Source: Sarocladium kiliense (Eukaryota > Ascomycota > Sordariomycetes > Hypocreales > Sarocladiaceae). Taken from it: 64,000 nt of DNA. Positions 23,717 to 34,704 of this stretch are shown here, piece after piece (the first letter of the stretch is position 1; the number at the start of each line of letters is the position of its first letter). The notes beneath the pieces were generated by a model. The model saw only the letters and a list, made by a program, of their open reading frames with translations, was not told where the DNA came from and did no database searches. The position numbers and the translations under genes were made by a program. Location of the stretch: NCBI GenBank assembly GCA_030734395.1, contig JAUZTG010000029.1:4588001-4652000 (forward strand), written 5' to 3'.

Positions 23717-25401
23717 ATGGCATCAGACGATGCGAACCCGGACCTCGAGTCCTTTCGGCAGCAGTGGCTATCAGATCTTCGCTCCCGAGACGCCGCAGCC
23801 CCTCCTCCACCTCACACTACATCCTCAAGTACTGCGACTCGTACCAGAAGTCCGGTATCAAGAAGACACAGGCCTTCCAACTCTGTCATTAAAGGCGTGG
23901 TGGGTGACGATGATGGCGACGACTATGTACCCACGCAGTCTTTCGACGGAGCATCCAAGCAGCTGAGCCGCACGATAGCAGACGATGGAGGTCCGTCCGA
24001 GCAGAAACAGCTTGTATCAGCTCTTGACCACTATGAGGAGGCTATGGAGAAAGAGGCTCAGGGCAATATGGGCGATAGCCTGCACCTGTACCGCCGGGCA
24101 TACCGCGTAAGCTATGATCTTTGTCTCACATCCGAACTGCCTCGTTGAAGAAAGGACAAACAGCTTACGTATAATAGATGGACCAAGGTGTTGACAGAAG
24201 ATACCGTGAAAAGTATTTCCCCACCAGCTACCATAACAAGACGAAATCACACGCAACATCAGCAGCCACAATTGAGACTTTTCCTTCCACGTCTCTGGCA
24301 TCTACAAACACTGGTGAATTGCCGGCAGATGCCTCAGCCCAGCAACTGCCTATAGGTGAATTGATAGCCAGCTTCTCTACTCTTCAGATAGAGCCTCTCG
24401 CGCCGGACGTCGAAGGCACAGAGCCACCCCCTTGCCCAATTGCTTCTCTTCCCGACGAGCTTCTCATCCACGTTCTCGAAGAAATTGCAGTCTCCGACGT
24501 TGCCGACTTTGCACGCCTGTCACTCGTATGCAAGCGCTTCGCATACCTTGTGTCTCATGAACAGCGGGTCTGGCGTCGTGTCTGTATCGAAACTGAATTT
24601 GGCTTTCCAGGCATGCACCACCACTGGCAACGGACCATCGAATGGATGCCTCTGGAAGACGATCTCATCCAAGTTGCTGACGAGGTCTCGCCTACCGAGG
24701 ATCAGAGTTCTCCTGTGTTCATCTCCCGCGATGAAATGAACCGTCGGCACGACGGTGAAAAGCTGGCCTTGACACTTTCCCTGGTACCATCAACGTTTCC
24801 ATCGTGGCGAGCAATGTTCCGCTCTCGGCCACGAATTCGCTTCAACGGCTGCTACATAAGCACCGTCAACTATGTCCGCACTGGAGTATTGTCAACGAAT
24901 CAAGCAACATGGGGCGGTGCTCCCATCCACATCGTCACGTATTACCGCTACTTGCGCTTCTTCCGTGACGGCACATGTATCAGTCTTCTTACAACGTCTG
25001 AGCCAGCGGACGTCGTCCACAGCCTCACGCGTGAGCTACTGCAAATGCACCGTGACACCTCTGCATCGTCGCACCTGCCATCAGCGACCATGAAGCACGG
25101 TCATCGTGGCAGGTGGCGTCTTTCCTCATTATTGGTTGATGAAAGTGATGATGGCTCAAGTGTCAACCCTGAAGACGCTGAAAGGGACTTGTTCATTGAA
25201 ACTGAAGGTGTCGGACCAAAGTATATGTATCGCATGGATCTTTCATTGCGCAGTGCTGGCAAAGGGGCGAGAAATAACAAGCTTGTGTGGAAGGGCTTCT
25301 ACAGCTACAACAAGCTTACTGATGACTGGGGCGAGTTCCAACTGAAGAACGACAAACCATTCTTTTTCAGTAGAGTCAAGAGATATGGGCTTGGAGAATA
25401 G
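23717..25401 (+). CDS. F-box protein, Hrt3/Pof7/FBXO9 type
   Basis: Two exons, 23717-24106 and 24178-25401, phase 0; 537 residues. A disordered Ser/Arg-rich N-terminus is followed by a MIT/TPR-like helical pair, ALDHYEEAMEKEAQGNMGDS...LYRRAYRMDQGVDRRYREKYF, spanning the splice junction. The F-box (SLPDELLIHVLEEIAVSDVA...) lies at about residues 217-260. The C-terminal beta-rich substrate domain begins RFNGCYISTVNYVRTGVLST and includes VTYYRYLRFFRDGTCISLLT, diagnostic for the FBXO9/Pof7 group. As an SCF subunit it would bind Skp1 and select proteins for ubiquitination; FBXO9 relatives act on stress and growth-signalling factors. Family assignment is firm; the substrate is unknown. Confidence 0.9.
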
Positions 25402-25930
25402 AGATCAGGACAACAGACTGCCCACGGTCTGGGCAGCAGACAGAGGTGCAGCAGCTTCAACTTTAGATGGACCGACTTAGCAAGGAATCGACTTGCGGCA
25501 GGATACATAGCGCGCTGGGGTTGCCTTTTTTGCTGAATTAGATATGCCTCGACGCTGTTGACGGCGATTCCTAGTTTCTAAACAAACATCCAGCTGTGAA
25601 AATTAGGTTCAGCTCCAGACTTATTCAAGCCGTAAAATTGAAAGTCCAGACACCGAAGACCGACATAAGGTGATCAGTTTGATCCGTCACAAGGCCGAAA
25701 GGGGCCCAAGATTGGGGGAAAAGGAAAACGAAAGGTGTGCTGCCTCCGAAGTTGAGGATGATTGTGTTGCTATTCAATTGGCTGCTCGCTTGCTTGTGTG
25801 CTAGGTATGATACAAATGAATGGTAGTCAAACAGTAGAGAAGATCAAGGCGCCTTCAATTCCAGACTCCGCTTTCGAATAGGCAGAATGCTGATGGGTAT
25901 CGTTGAAATGTATTTCCGTGCTGTGGCCTC
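25402..25930. other. convergent 3' region
   Basis: 3' flanks of the F-box gene (plus) and the 796-residue protein gene (minus). No further feature is recognised. Confidence 0.4.
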
Positions 25931-28376
25931 TCATCTGATCCGCTTGCCGTCCAAGAACTTGGGACTTCTATCATCATAGTATTGAGGGTCAACTTGCATG
26001 GCTTTGCGTGCCTCGTATGCAGCTCTTTCTTCCTCGTCCATGCTGAAGGCCTTCTTCAACCACCCGAAAGCGCTCTTCTTCTTTTTGAGGGTGCGCTCTG
26101 TGCCCCGGGCGGTGCGCTGTGTGGCGATGGTCCGAGTGTCATCCTGCGCGTTGGTGACGTTGCTCAACATACTCATGCCACCAAGCCGCGACGGCTGATT
26201 GCGTACATGCTGCCGCGAGAAGCTCGAGCTTTGGTGACGGTGTGATGCTGCTGCTCCTGTTCCTGATGTGTGAGGCCGTTGTTGGAGCGGTGAGTGAGGA
26301 GAGGCCTGCACAGGCCTGTAGTATTGATGATCGGAGCGTGGAGAAGCCATCAGAGGTGGACGCACAGGTGGTGACAAGTCGGAATATGATGCCATTCGGG
26401 GTATTTGGCGGTACTGAGGCTGGGGCTCGCCATCGGAACCATAAGCTGAGTCGTGGGTAACAGAGGCGCCTGTACGGGGTGTTGCAGAGCTGGGAGAATG
26501 GCGATGCACAGCTGTTCCCTCGGCAAAGTTTCTGGGCGGAATCTGAATGGAGACAGGCGGTTTCCCCTTTTGAGAGACGCGTTGACGGAGCGAAGTCTGC
26601 TTTTGCAAGCCATCTTGCTTTGACGAGACCTCGCCGAATCGCGCGGACTGTTGTGATCGTGGAGACTGCTGCACTGGGTGTGAAGGGGATGGCTCAGGGG
26701 GTTGTGGAGTGTACGTCCGCGGCTGTAATATGTAAAGAGGCTCTTCATCGACGACACTCTTCGAATCCTGGCTGGCAACCTCAGCTCGTTCCGACGTTCG
26801 AGGTGGGGACATCGTCGCAAATGTGACTCCATTCTGACGTCTCCCAGATGACGATGAAGACGAGGGCCTGGGTGCGACTCGTGCAGATATCCTCGGAGGT
26901 GGTAGAAGAGGGGCAGCCCCTGGGAGAGGATATTCGAGGATACTGTCATTATCGATTGGCCGGTCTGAGCGTTGGGCGTGGGCTGTCGAGAAGGAACCAC
27001 TTCGAACACTTCCTTGCGATCTCGGATTTGACCGGTGCGACTGCGGGGAGGAGATGGATGACTTCTCACCGCTCTTAGATGGAATGGTGAAGGGCGGAAT
27101 CTGGGCCTGAGACGAAAGTTAGCTCACAATGGTTCCATATCACGCTGGAGGTAGTGCTCACCCAGGTCTTGCGACTGATCTCCCCTGCCTTCTTCTCCAT
27201 CTCCGCAACGATCGTCATGAGCTTGATGATAAGATTATTCATCTCTTGCGCTCGCGTGTTCATTTCGTCGAATGCGTTCTGCCAACCTTCGGCATTGCCG
27301 TTCATGGCATCGAAAATATCCATGACCTCGGGCCGATCCTTCTTCCAAGCTGCACTATCCTGCTGCCTGAGCCACTTCGTGAAGGCAGCGCTACAGGCAA
27401 GACCAGCGTCGATATCATCGTCCCACTGCTTTAGTGCCGTGTTCGTCCTTGAGAGAATATGTTCGATCTTCTCATTGCCTTCGAGGATCTCGACTCGAAA
27501 GTTTCGATCTTCGAGCAGTTCCTCGAAGACCTGCATGTTCGACATTGGAAGTTTGAGGTAGTCAATGCGACCATTGAGGTCGATAGTCGCCTGGGCGAGG
27601 TCTTCTAAAGCAACCTCTAGGAACTCATCGACCTCATCGATATGGCCTTGGAGTATCGTTACAACTTGCGAGTTGCTATTGGCCATGCCATTCAGCAGGA
27701 GGTATACTCCAAAAGAGATCTGGGCCAGCAGCTTGAGCACTTCATGCTGCTTCTGACCAGGTCGATATCGCCATGTATGGTCAAATGGCTCTGCGTCCTT
27801 GTCTTGTTCTAGCAATCTCTCGCGACGCGCTTTTGCATCCATAGTGCGCAGTTTGGGTTTAGCCGCGGCGCCGCCCATGGTGACTTCGTGCAGTGATTCT
27901 GCAAAAGCATCTTGCATCGATGGGATAGGATGGGTTGGAATCATTTGCCCACCCCTGGGTTGTGGTGTGCGTTCTTCTAGATCCGACAGGTTGGCAGGCT
28001 CTGAAGTCTGATCCTCGAAAGGATCATCTTCGATATGCTCTTGCTCGAAGGGGTTGTCTGTATGTTGGCCTCTTGGAACAACATTCATAGCCGCCCCTGC
28101 TGACCCGAGTTTCTCATCACCATGTTCGGGCCTCGATCCCGTGTCTCGGCCATCGTGTCGGTCGTCTGCAGCACGTTGTGAGTGAACCTGAAGCTGTGGT
28201 CTCTTTCGCTCGGGCAGATGTGGTTTGGTGTCGATCGACGTCTTCTTGTCGGAGATTGCAGGCTCGCCACTAACTGGATCAGGTGCGATAAGTGGCGGGC
28301 TGTCACTGCGTGGGAAGAGGCTGATTCGTAGACCTCCAGAGTCGAAATCAAGGGGAGGAAGTTGAGCGAGAGACAT
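25931..28376 (-). CDS. uncharacterised fungal protein, 796 residues, helical core
   Basis: Two exons, 28376-27162 and 27106-25931, joined in phase 0 (TW|AQIPPFTIPS). Translating between the two obvious open stretches shows one continuous second exon, so they are one gene. Order: a disordered acidic N-terminus to about residue 220, then a basic stretch (TMDAKARRERLLEQDK). A long helical region at about residues 245-405 follows (LLAQISFGVYLLLNGMANSN, VTILQGHIDEVDEFLEVALED, ...MTIVAEMEKKAGEISRKTW), predicted alpha-helical or coiled coil. Then comes a 340-residue Ser/Pro/Arg/His-rich disordered tail. It ends in a conserved-looking basic helix with KKKKSAFGWLKKAFSMDEEE. I recall similar proteins in other Pezizomycotina but no assigned function. 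The amphipathic KKKKSAFGWLKKAF tail could bind membrane; that is inference. The frame is open upstream to 28547. Confidence 0.8.
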
Positions 28377-29442
28377 GGTCTCCGGATGTGATCGGGGATG
28401 CGTCGAGCCGACGTTGGTTTCACAGTAGCGCGGTGCGGGTGGTTGCCTCGTTTTGATGAAGCTGGCCGAAGCCGCAAGACAATCGCTCTTATTGCCTGCT
28501 TCACTGCTAAAAGATTGTAACGAGAGGACGCGGCTAGAACGCGACAATGCACGTTTCGAGCCGCCAGTGAAGAAGACAATTAAGTAGCAGCGCGAGCCAT
28601 AGTAATCGAAGCAGAGTTGTCGCTGTTGCTGATCGATATTGTCTACCCGCTAGGTCACAGTGTCGTTCGTATTCGTCGATATCGTGCCACCTCGGAGGAC
28701 ACGACCCTTGTCGTAGATGCGATTTGATATTCGGCGAACTTTGGAGGCTGTCTGCTGGCCAGCTAGTTGTAGGTGCTCACAGCAGGTTGGGTATGAATCA
28801 ATGATCAAGACTCGAAGGCGAAGGAGAGTAAGAAGGCAGAGTGTCGAGCGCAATAGATCATGAAGCAGGCTCGTGCGGGGTCCAGTGCTAGGCTTGGACC
28901 AGGAGCAAGCTGCAGAAACGACAGTCTCTTTCGACGGATGTTTCGAGGTCTTCGAGACGGGGCAGGAGTAGGAGGGCGAGATGGAAGCGGCACCATCCCC
29001 TGAAGCAGACCCAGCCCTGAGGAAGAACCCACTAGCTCAAGGGCCAGCATCGAGACCGGGAGGGACCTCAGCCCCTCGCAGGGAACGGGATTCGACATGG
29101 GCGGAGGAACGGTCCACGGCCCAAGCCATGCATCCTTGTCGATGGACTCCATTTCGGGCTGTTTTGGAGCCCTCCAAATCGGCAACGCCTCCACACGCAA
29201 TCCCACCCTGAGACGGCTTTGGGTGTGCGTTCTGGTCAAGAGCAGCTGTGAGATCCTCCGCTACCTTTACGCTAACGAGGAGCCTGTCGCATTCCCGTAC
29301 CGCACGACAGCGACCATTTGGGTTTACTCCAGCAGCCCAATGCCTGAATCTGGGAGCGAAGGCTCCCGTTTAGCGCAGGTTGGTGATGCCGGTGGGAAGG
29401 GTCAATCTAATGTCGATACGGGGCTCTTCTACTCCTTAGTCG

Positions 29443-29997
29443 CTAGACCTGAGAACTGCCAGGTGAGTCGCAACCGCGCCACAACAATAGTCGGATTTCC
29501 TGGGTCATAGCACCTGGCGCGGCGGCAACGGATTGGTGAGCGAACACATGGCCGATCCTGGCTGAGTTGAGTCCGATGCCATCTAAAAGCCATGGACTAG
29601 TCACTGAGACATCGCTCGTTGAAGCTTTGGAGAAGTTGCCAGAGACAATATCGCTGCAGCACCTGCTTGTCGCGTTGCATCGCGGTGTTCCACGTCGGCG
29701 TTGGGCTATACAGTAGAGCCTTAACTCCTGCAGGCTCGCTGACAAGGGAATTGCCTGGACAAGGGGCTGTGGCTCGGCCAGGGTTCTCACAGCTGCCCAG
29801 CGATACGGTTGGCCAACAGCGACCGTGAAGGTGATTTCGAGAATAATTTGATGACTGTAAGATGGGGCCTCACGAGGCTTGATTGAGTGAGAGAAGCAAT
29901 TGACCTGCATGGCGTCTGATCTCCATAATCCGTTCGCTGTGCACGACTTGCCCGCCAATTCTTGAATCAATGATCCAGGGGCGGCGAGATTCTTCAT
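29443..29997 (-). CDS. doubtful open frame, 184 residues
   Basis: The longest ATG-initiated frame in this gap. The first 80 residues have mixed, protein-like composition; the rest is Ser/Ala/Arg-rich with several Cys. No domain, signal or membrane segment is recognised, and no adjoining exon could be joined convincingly. It may be chance. Confidence 0.15.
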   Translation of the reverse strand: MKNLAAPGSLIQELAGKSCTANGLWRSDAMQVNCFSHSIKPREAPSYSHQIILEITFTVAVGQPYRWAAVRTLAEPQPLVQAIPLSASLQELRLYCIAQRRRGTPRCNATSRCCSDIVSGNFSKASTSDVSVTSPWLLDGIGLNSARIGHVFAHQSVAAAPGAMTQEIRLLLWRGCDSPGSSQV

Positions 29998-30081
29998 CTC
30001 ATCATCAATGCCCTAGGGAGTAGAACTGGTGGTGTGTGTGTGGTGACGTGGGCAATGAGATTGGGTTCCGTTCCTACCAGG

Positions 30082-30090
30082 TACGGAGTA
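30082..30090 (+). repeat. TACGGAGTA dispersed motif, copy 2
   Basis: Exact intergenic copy in the 3.1 kb gap. Confidence 0.4.
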
Positions 30091-30776
30091 GCCCCTGATC
30101 AGTGCATGAGACAACGTGAAGGTAACTTACGTAGTCGGCACGAATCAGCACAAATCCACAGCAAATGGATGGGTATCTGCCTTCATTTTATTCTTAGTTG
30201 CTTCGCTGCCTCGAAAGAAAATCGTCATCATGATAAGGCAATTTAGTCCAGACCTACCGAGGAGAACGGAATGGTTACTTCCCTCTCTTGAGCCGTGACT
30301 GTAGTTACATGCACAAACTGCCCAAATATCACACCTTCGGAAGCTGCTGTTCTGTTTGCTCAACAGTGGTGTGCTCTCGACCCTGCAGCTCAGCGCTGTC
30401 ACTTTGAGAAGACGAAAAGGATCCTCTATAAAGAGTTGCTACGACTGAAAGAGGGTGACATAGGAGCCTGCGAAGGGCCAGGGCGTAATAGACAATTGAC
30501 CCCTTTCCCCCAAGGCATCATGATCATTTCCGTAGCGGGACTTGGCATCGATGCCGAGATCATGTGTTATAACACAAATTCTATGGGCGTTCTGAACAGG
30601 AGTGTACGTTCTCTAAACCTGGCCGAATCGGACACATACGAAATCCTAAGTTTTGGTCCTAAGTGGTATAGACATGGACAATAGCCCTGCCGATATTTGA
30701 CACATAGATAGGCCATGCCTGCTTAAGTACACTCACTACCTAAGATGAGGTCCAGTCCAGACCATCGGCCAACTTG

Positions 30777-30785
30777 TACTCCGTA
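30777..30785 (-). repeat. TACGGAGTA dispersed motif, copy 3 (inverse)
   Basis: Reads TACTCCGTA on the plus strand, about 0.7 kb from copy 2 in opposite orientation. Confidence 0.4.
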
Positions 30786-31479
30786 GACGCCACGCCATTG
30801 CACTGCCAGCTCACTCGGCTCAGCAGCTCGACTCGTGATTTGTGTTCCACGGTACCGGCTGTGAAAATGGTGGGCTTCTGGCCGAATGGGAGTGCCAAGC
30901 AGATAAGACACAGCTGGGCACCAGTCCGTGATCCCACTTTCGCCGGCTGGAATTGCTTGTCGTGTTCACTCCCTGCCCAGTCCTTGGGGAGAGTACCTGA
31001 CCCGGCTCCATGGAGGAGGGCGTACGAATATATTGAAGAAGAAAAGCCTTCCGCAGCGCAAGCATATCTTCTTGTTGGCTAAAATATTCCAAACTGGCAT
31101 ATTGTCATGCTCTCCTGGTCGTTCGCACAGCAAGCGTCAACACGTCTGGAGCCGCATCCCCACTGGACCTGTCAGTGCGTTTCGTGCAGTGACTTCTAAC
31201 GAGCACCTAAGAAACAGCCCCAATTCCAAAAAAAGTGATTCTGCGCCCCCCCCCCCACCCCGAAACCCAAGACGCGACACCTGCCGAGCCTGAGCTCGCC
31301 TCAGCCCTTCTTCACCTTCACGACCTCCCTCGATCAGAGCTTCCGGGCGGCTTTCGTCCTTGATCTCAAGACATCGCGGTGCTTGAGCCAGCGGCAGTGC
31401 CCCCTTGGCACTACCCTGCATCACCTGGCGTCTCGCTTGACCAAGATCTCTTTCACTCGACGACGCGCCTCGCAGCATC

Positions 31480-32367
31480 ATGGCACTGAAAAGTGTCCTC
31501 TGGTTTGGGAACGACCTCTGGGATCCTTCCCATCGTTTCGAGACGTCATGGCTGCTTCCTCCATGGCTTTTATTCGCTTGTCGAGCCTTTTTTGTGAGTT
31601 CCCAACGACTTCACTGGAAGGCCTGCCGTACCCGACACTGACCACCTCCACAGAGCATCTACGCGTTCGTGACGCTCTTCTTCAGTATTGCCTGGTACTG
31701 CATGCACTCTGAGCTTGGCGGTTGCTCTTCGGCTGCGAACTCCTTCGCCTTCTTCACAGTTTTGACTTACTGGGGCTTGGCTTTCTACTTTCTCGTTGCC
31801 GCGATTCACACCGCCTCGTATGCTGCCACCGGCCGACCTCTCCTCGACCGTTTCCCTCGGCCACTGCAGGCACTCCACTCGTTCTTCTATACCACAGCCG
31901 TGACTTTCCCATTCATTGTCACGATTGTGTACTGGGCAGTTCTGTATGAGGATCCTTGGTTCGGCCTGCGCTTCGACGCTTGGAGGAATGTGAGCGAGCA
32001 CGCCCTTAATGCTGGCTATGCATTGTTCGAGATCCTCATCCCCAGAACAACCCCCCCGCCGTGGATCCATCTGCTCTGGCTCATTGTAATCTTACTTGCC
32101 TACCTCGGTCTGGCCTTCGTGAACCTGGCGAGAACGGGCAGATACGTGTACAGCTTCCTGGATTATGAGGAAGTTGGTGGCAGAGGGTTTGTTGCAGCTT
32201 ACGTGCTCGGGATAGCAGCGGGGATCTGTATCGTCTTCGCTGTCGTATGGGCCTTGATCCTACTACGGAGATGGGTCATTGAAAAGAAGCTGGACTTGGA
32301 TGGTAGGTTTGCAAAGCACCCAGGTTCTCGGCACGATGTAGAGATGAACACCATGGGACCCAAATAG
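31480..32367 (+). CDS. FAR-17a/AIG1-like multi-pass membrane protein
   Basis: Two exons, 31480-31593 and 31654-32367, phase 0; 275 residues. Exon 1, in a different frame from the longest open frame there, encodes MALKSVLWFGNDLWDPSHRF and continues to CRAFF|SIYAFVTLF. Six hydrophobic segments are visible. The FAR-17a/AIG1 pattern is seen as LTYWGLAFYFL (TM3), HSFFYTTAVTFPFIVTIVYW (TM4, with the family His and Pro), NAGYALFEILI (the residue pair before TM5) and GRYVYSFLD near the end of TM6. Animal relatives hydrolyse fatty-acid esters of hydroxy fatty acids at membranes through a Thr/His pair; activity of fungal members is not established. The charged tail ends in EMNTMGPK. Confidence 0.75.
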
Positions 32368-32686
32368 CAGCCAAAAGGCACCAGGATCTAGAAAGATTAG
32401 ATGTATACACAATAATTCACCTGTTCCTGGTCCGAGTCACATTGAGCTGCCATCGATATCCTGTTCCGTGTCTGTGACAAGCACTCTTAGTGTGTGAAGG
32501 GCGACGTTCTGTTCCTCAGCTTCAGGACTCAGGCATGTGCTACTGCAGTCCCCACGTTCAAGGACAGCCCCAGAATGCGTAAGTCCACGTAAGTAAGTTG
32601 AGTATTATGGTGTCGAATTAATCTTTGTGGTAGAGACGCCGCTTCTTTCTAGTATGGTACATAACGCCCCCAATATGCTTTGTACT
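32368..32686. other. convergent 3' region
   Basis: 3' flanks of the FAR-17a-like gene (plus) and GUP1 (minus). Nothing else is seen. Confidence 0.4.
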
Positions 32687-34704
32687 TCAGCATTTGATGG
32701 TTGCTCCTTTCCGCTTTTCTTCTTCCCGAATCTCAAACATGACCTGTACTCCGACGAACAAACAAGCACAGGCTGTAACCAAGAAGATCATTCCTGTCCA
32801 TTTAGTCAGCGAAGAAACACACTCATTCCCGAATTTGAGTGACTTACCGGACCAGTCGTGGAGGATGGCACGAAGGATGCTCTGCAGCCCATCCAAGCCA
32901 AAGGCAAAGCCCACGAGATTGGCTGTGATCATCATGAGAACGTTGATGACGGCGCCGACGCAGCACAGCATTCTGTAAGCAGTGGGTCGGGTCTCCCATT
33001 TCCGCCGAGGAAATGCCCACGCGGCTATCCACTCGGGCAGCATGAAAAGCACAATGAGCCATCCCCAGATCAGGAGGCGCAGTTGAATATCGTGCCACAA
33101 CGCGACGAAAGTGAAGACCATTAGGAAGGTAGCAACAGAGCGAACAGTTGCCCGCCAGCCACGGAAAGATGAGCCACCCAATGGCACATATATGTAGCGA
33201 ATCAACCATCGATTGTATGATCGATGCCAAGCCCGCCAGAACAGCTGCGTGCTGTAGTTGTTGCTGACGCAGCGGACCATGTTCTCAGGAGGGTCTATGC
33301 CGTCGATAAGTGCCCAGAGTCGGAACAATCGCCATGGCAAGAGAAGCTTCAGCCAGATTATGTGCAGGTTGAAAAACGACAGCATGCTTAGCTGAGCTGG
33401 AGTATAGTCATCCCAAACTGGACTGGCCTTGCTGATTGCTCCAACATAGTCGTAATGTAGCACAACCTCCATGGCTACAAGCACGAGGAAGAAACGAATA
33501 GCGTACCGGATCGTACGCGAAGTCTCAATACTTGAGGCGCGGTACTTGCTTTGACAGATATAATCATTGAAGGTCAGAATGGGTCCCACGAGGTAAAGTG
33601 GTGCATAGATGGCGTATGCCACATAGTTGCGAAAGGAGAAATCCCTAACATCCGCAGGGATCTTGACGCGATCCTTCTCAGATAGGTTCGCAGGGTCAAG
33701 TTGTTTCTTCTTGGGAACATTAGAGAACTGAAACGCACCAGCAAAGTCTTGGGGCATACCTCTACAGGGTCTGAGTTTTCTTTCCCGATGCTCCAGTAAT
33801 AGTCAAGATTGAAGCTAATGAGCCGCAGAATTGTGATGTTGAAGAGCACCTCCCAGCGAGACATGATGCCTCCGTAGCTATCGAGCCATCGCCCCCACTC
33901 CTCAAAACCTGAGATGCGGATGCCGTTGGCCGTCGCTATAGGAGGAGAAAGATGTCGCGCGATGTTGGCAAAGCGATAGCCTTCACACAGCTCATTGGCA
34001 AACAGGATACCGATGTTCCAAACCCAGGTCGCCACCGGGACATGCTGCCGGGGGAGTCGAGTAGCGATCTGGTAGTTGACGTAAAGAATGGCAATTACTT
34101 TGAAGGCGGAGACACCGTGCAAGGCGATGAGGAAAAGAAGGGCAAATGCGTAGTCGAAAGAGATGCGTTGCTCCATGCGCTTGGCCCCAGCACCTGATCG
34201 ACCCGAGGTTGCGACTGGGAAGACACCATTCCATATTTTCCTGAGTAGAGGGTGGAATATGAGCAGACCGGCAGTATATGGCAAGTTGCCACGAAAGGTA
34301 TGATATTGCAGGTCGGAAATGTCGATCTTTCGCCCGGGAATCCACCCATCAGACAGATGCTTTTCGTACTTGTGGTACCGTGGATCCGATGCTGCCGTCA
34401 CATTAGCTCAAGAAAGAAGCGAAAATCATCCTAGGAGACTACACCCACGTGTTGACACACTGTATGGCACCCAGAACATGTATGGCACTGCCACGAGAAA
34501 GACAAGGTAGTAGAGATAGAACTCCGGAGTACGCCATTTTGAGGGCTGTGACCGGCTTTGAACCTTGAGCGGAGACTCTCGAGACGCGGCAGGGTCGCTT
34601 CGAGCGTCGACGACCGTCTGGTATGGGACGGACGAGGAGTTTGTGAAGCGCGTGTCGAGTGTGTCGAGGTCGTAGACGCTCCGAATGAAGGAGAGCACGC
34701 CCAT
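32687..34704 (-). CDS. GUP1: GUP1, MBOAT O-acyltransferase for GPI-anchor remodelling
   Basis: Four exons: 34704-34449, 34391-33760, 33709-32848, 32793-32687; 618 residues. The last intron (54 nt, GTAAGT donor, GCTGACTAA branch) contains no stop and keeps frame, so it is easily missed. Removing it restores the family junction HDWSG-MIFLVTAC. Intron 2 (50 nt, AAG acceptor) restores DPVE-KKQLDPANLSEKDR. The MBOAT core is clear: YAPLYLVGPILTFNDYICQS, WLKLLLPWRLFRLWALIDG, then FWRAWHRSYNRWLIRYIYVP with the active His, and a second His in FVALWHDIQLRLL. The C-terminus MFEIREEEKRKGATIKC matches Gup1. The ER enzyme acylates lyso-GPI anchors, affecting wall and membrane order. Confidence 0.94.

Larger units (their letters stand above)
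28377..31479. other. large intergenic region, no convincing gene
   Basis: About 3.1 kb between divergent genes. Several overlapping frames of 60-185 codons occur on both strands, but none resembles a known family. Two TACGGAGTA motifs lie at 30082-30090 and 30777-30785 (inverse orientation), and an 11-C homopolymer lies near 31246-31256. The last 200 bases are C/T-rich and look like the leader of the membrane-protein gene. Confidence 0.45.

Noticed and set aside
30295..30684. 129-codon plus-strand frame
   Set aside because: It starts with GTG rather than ATG, has no family resemblance and no visible splice partners.
31246..31256. Eleven-C run as an assembly gap or join
   Set aside because: Sequence on both sides is ordinary and no ambiguity codes occur; a simple homopolymer is enough.
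31570..32070. 166-codon minus-strand frame
   Set aside because: Exact antisense shadow of the FAR-17a-like membrane protein.
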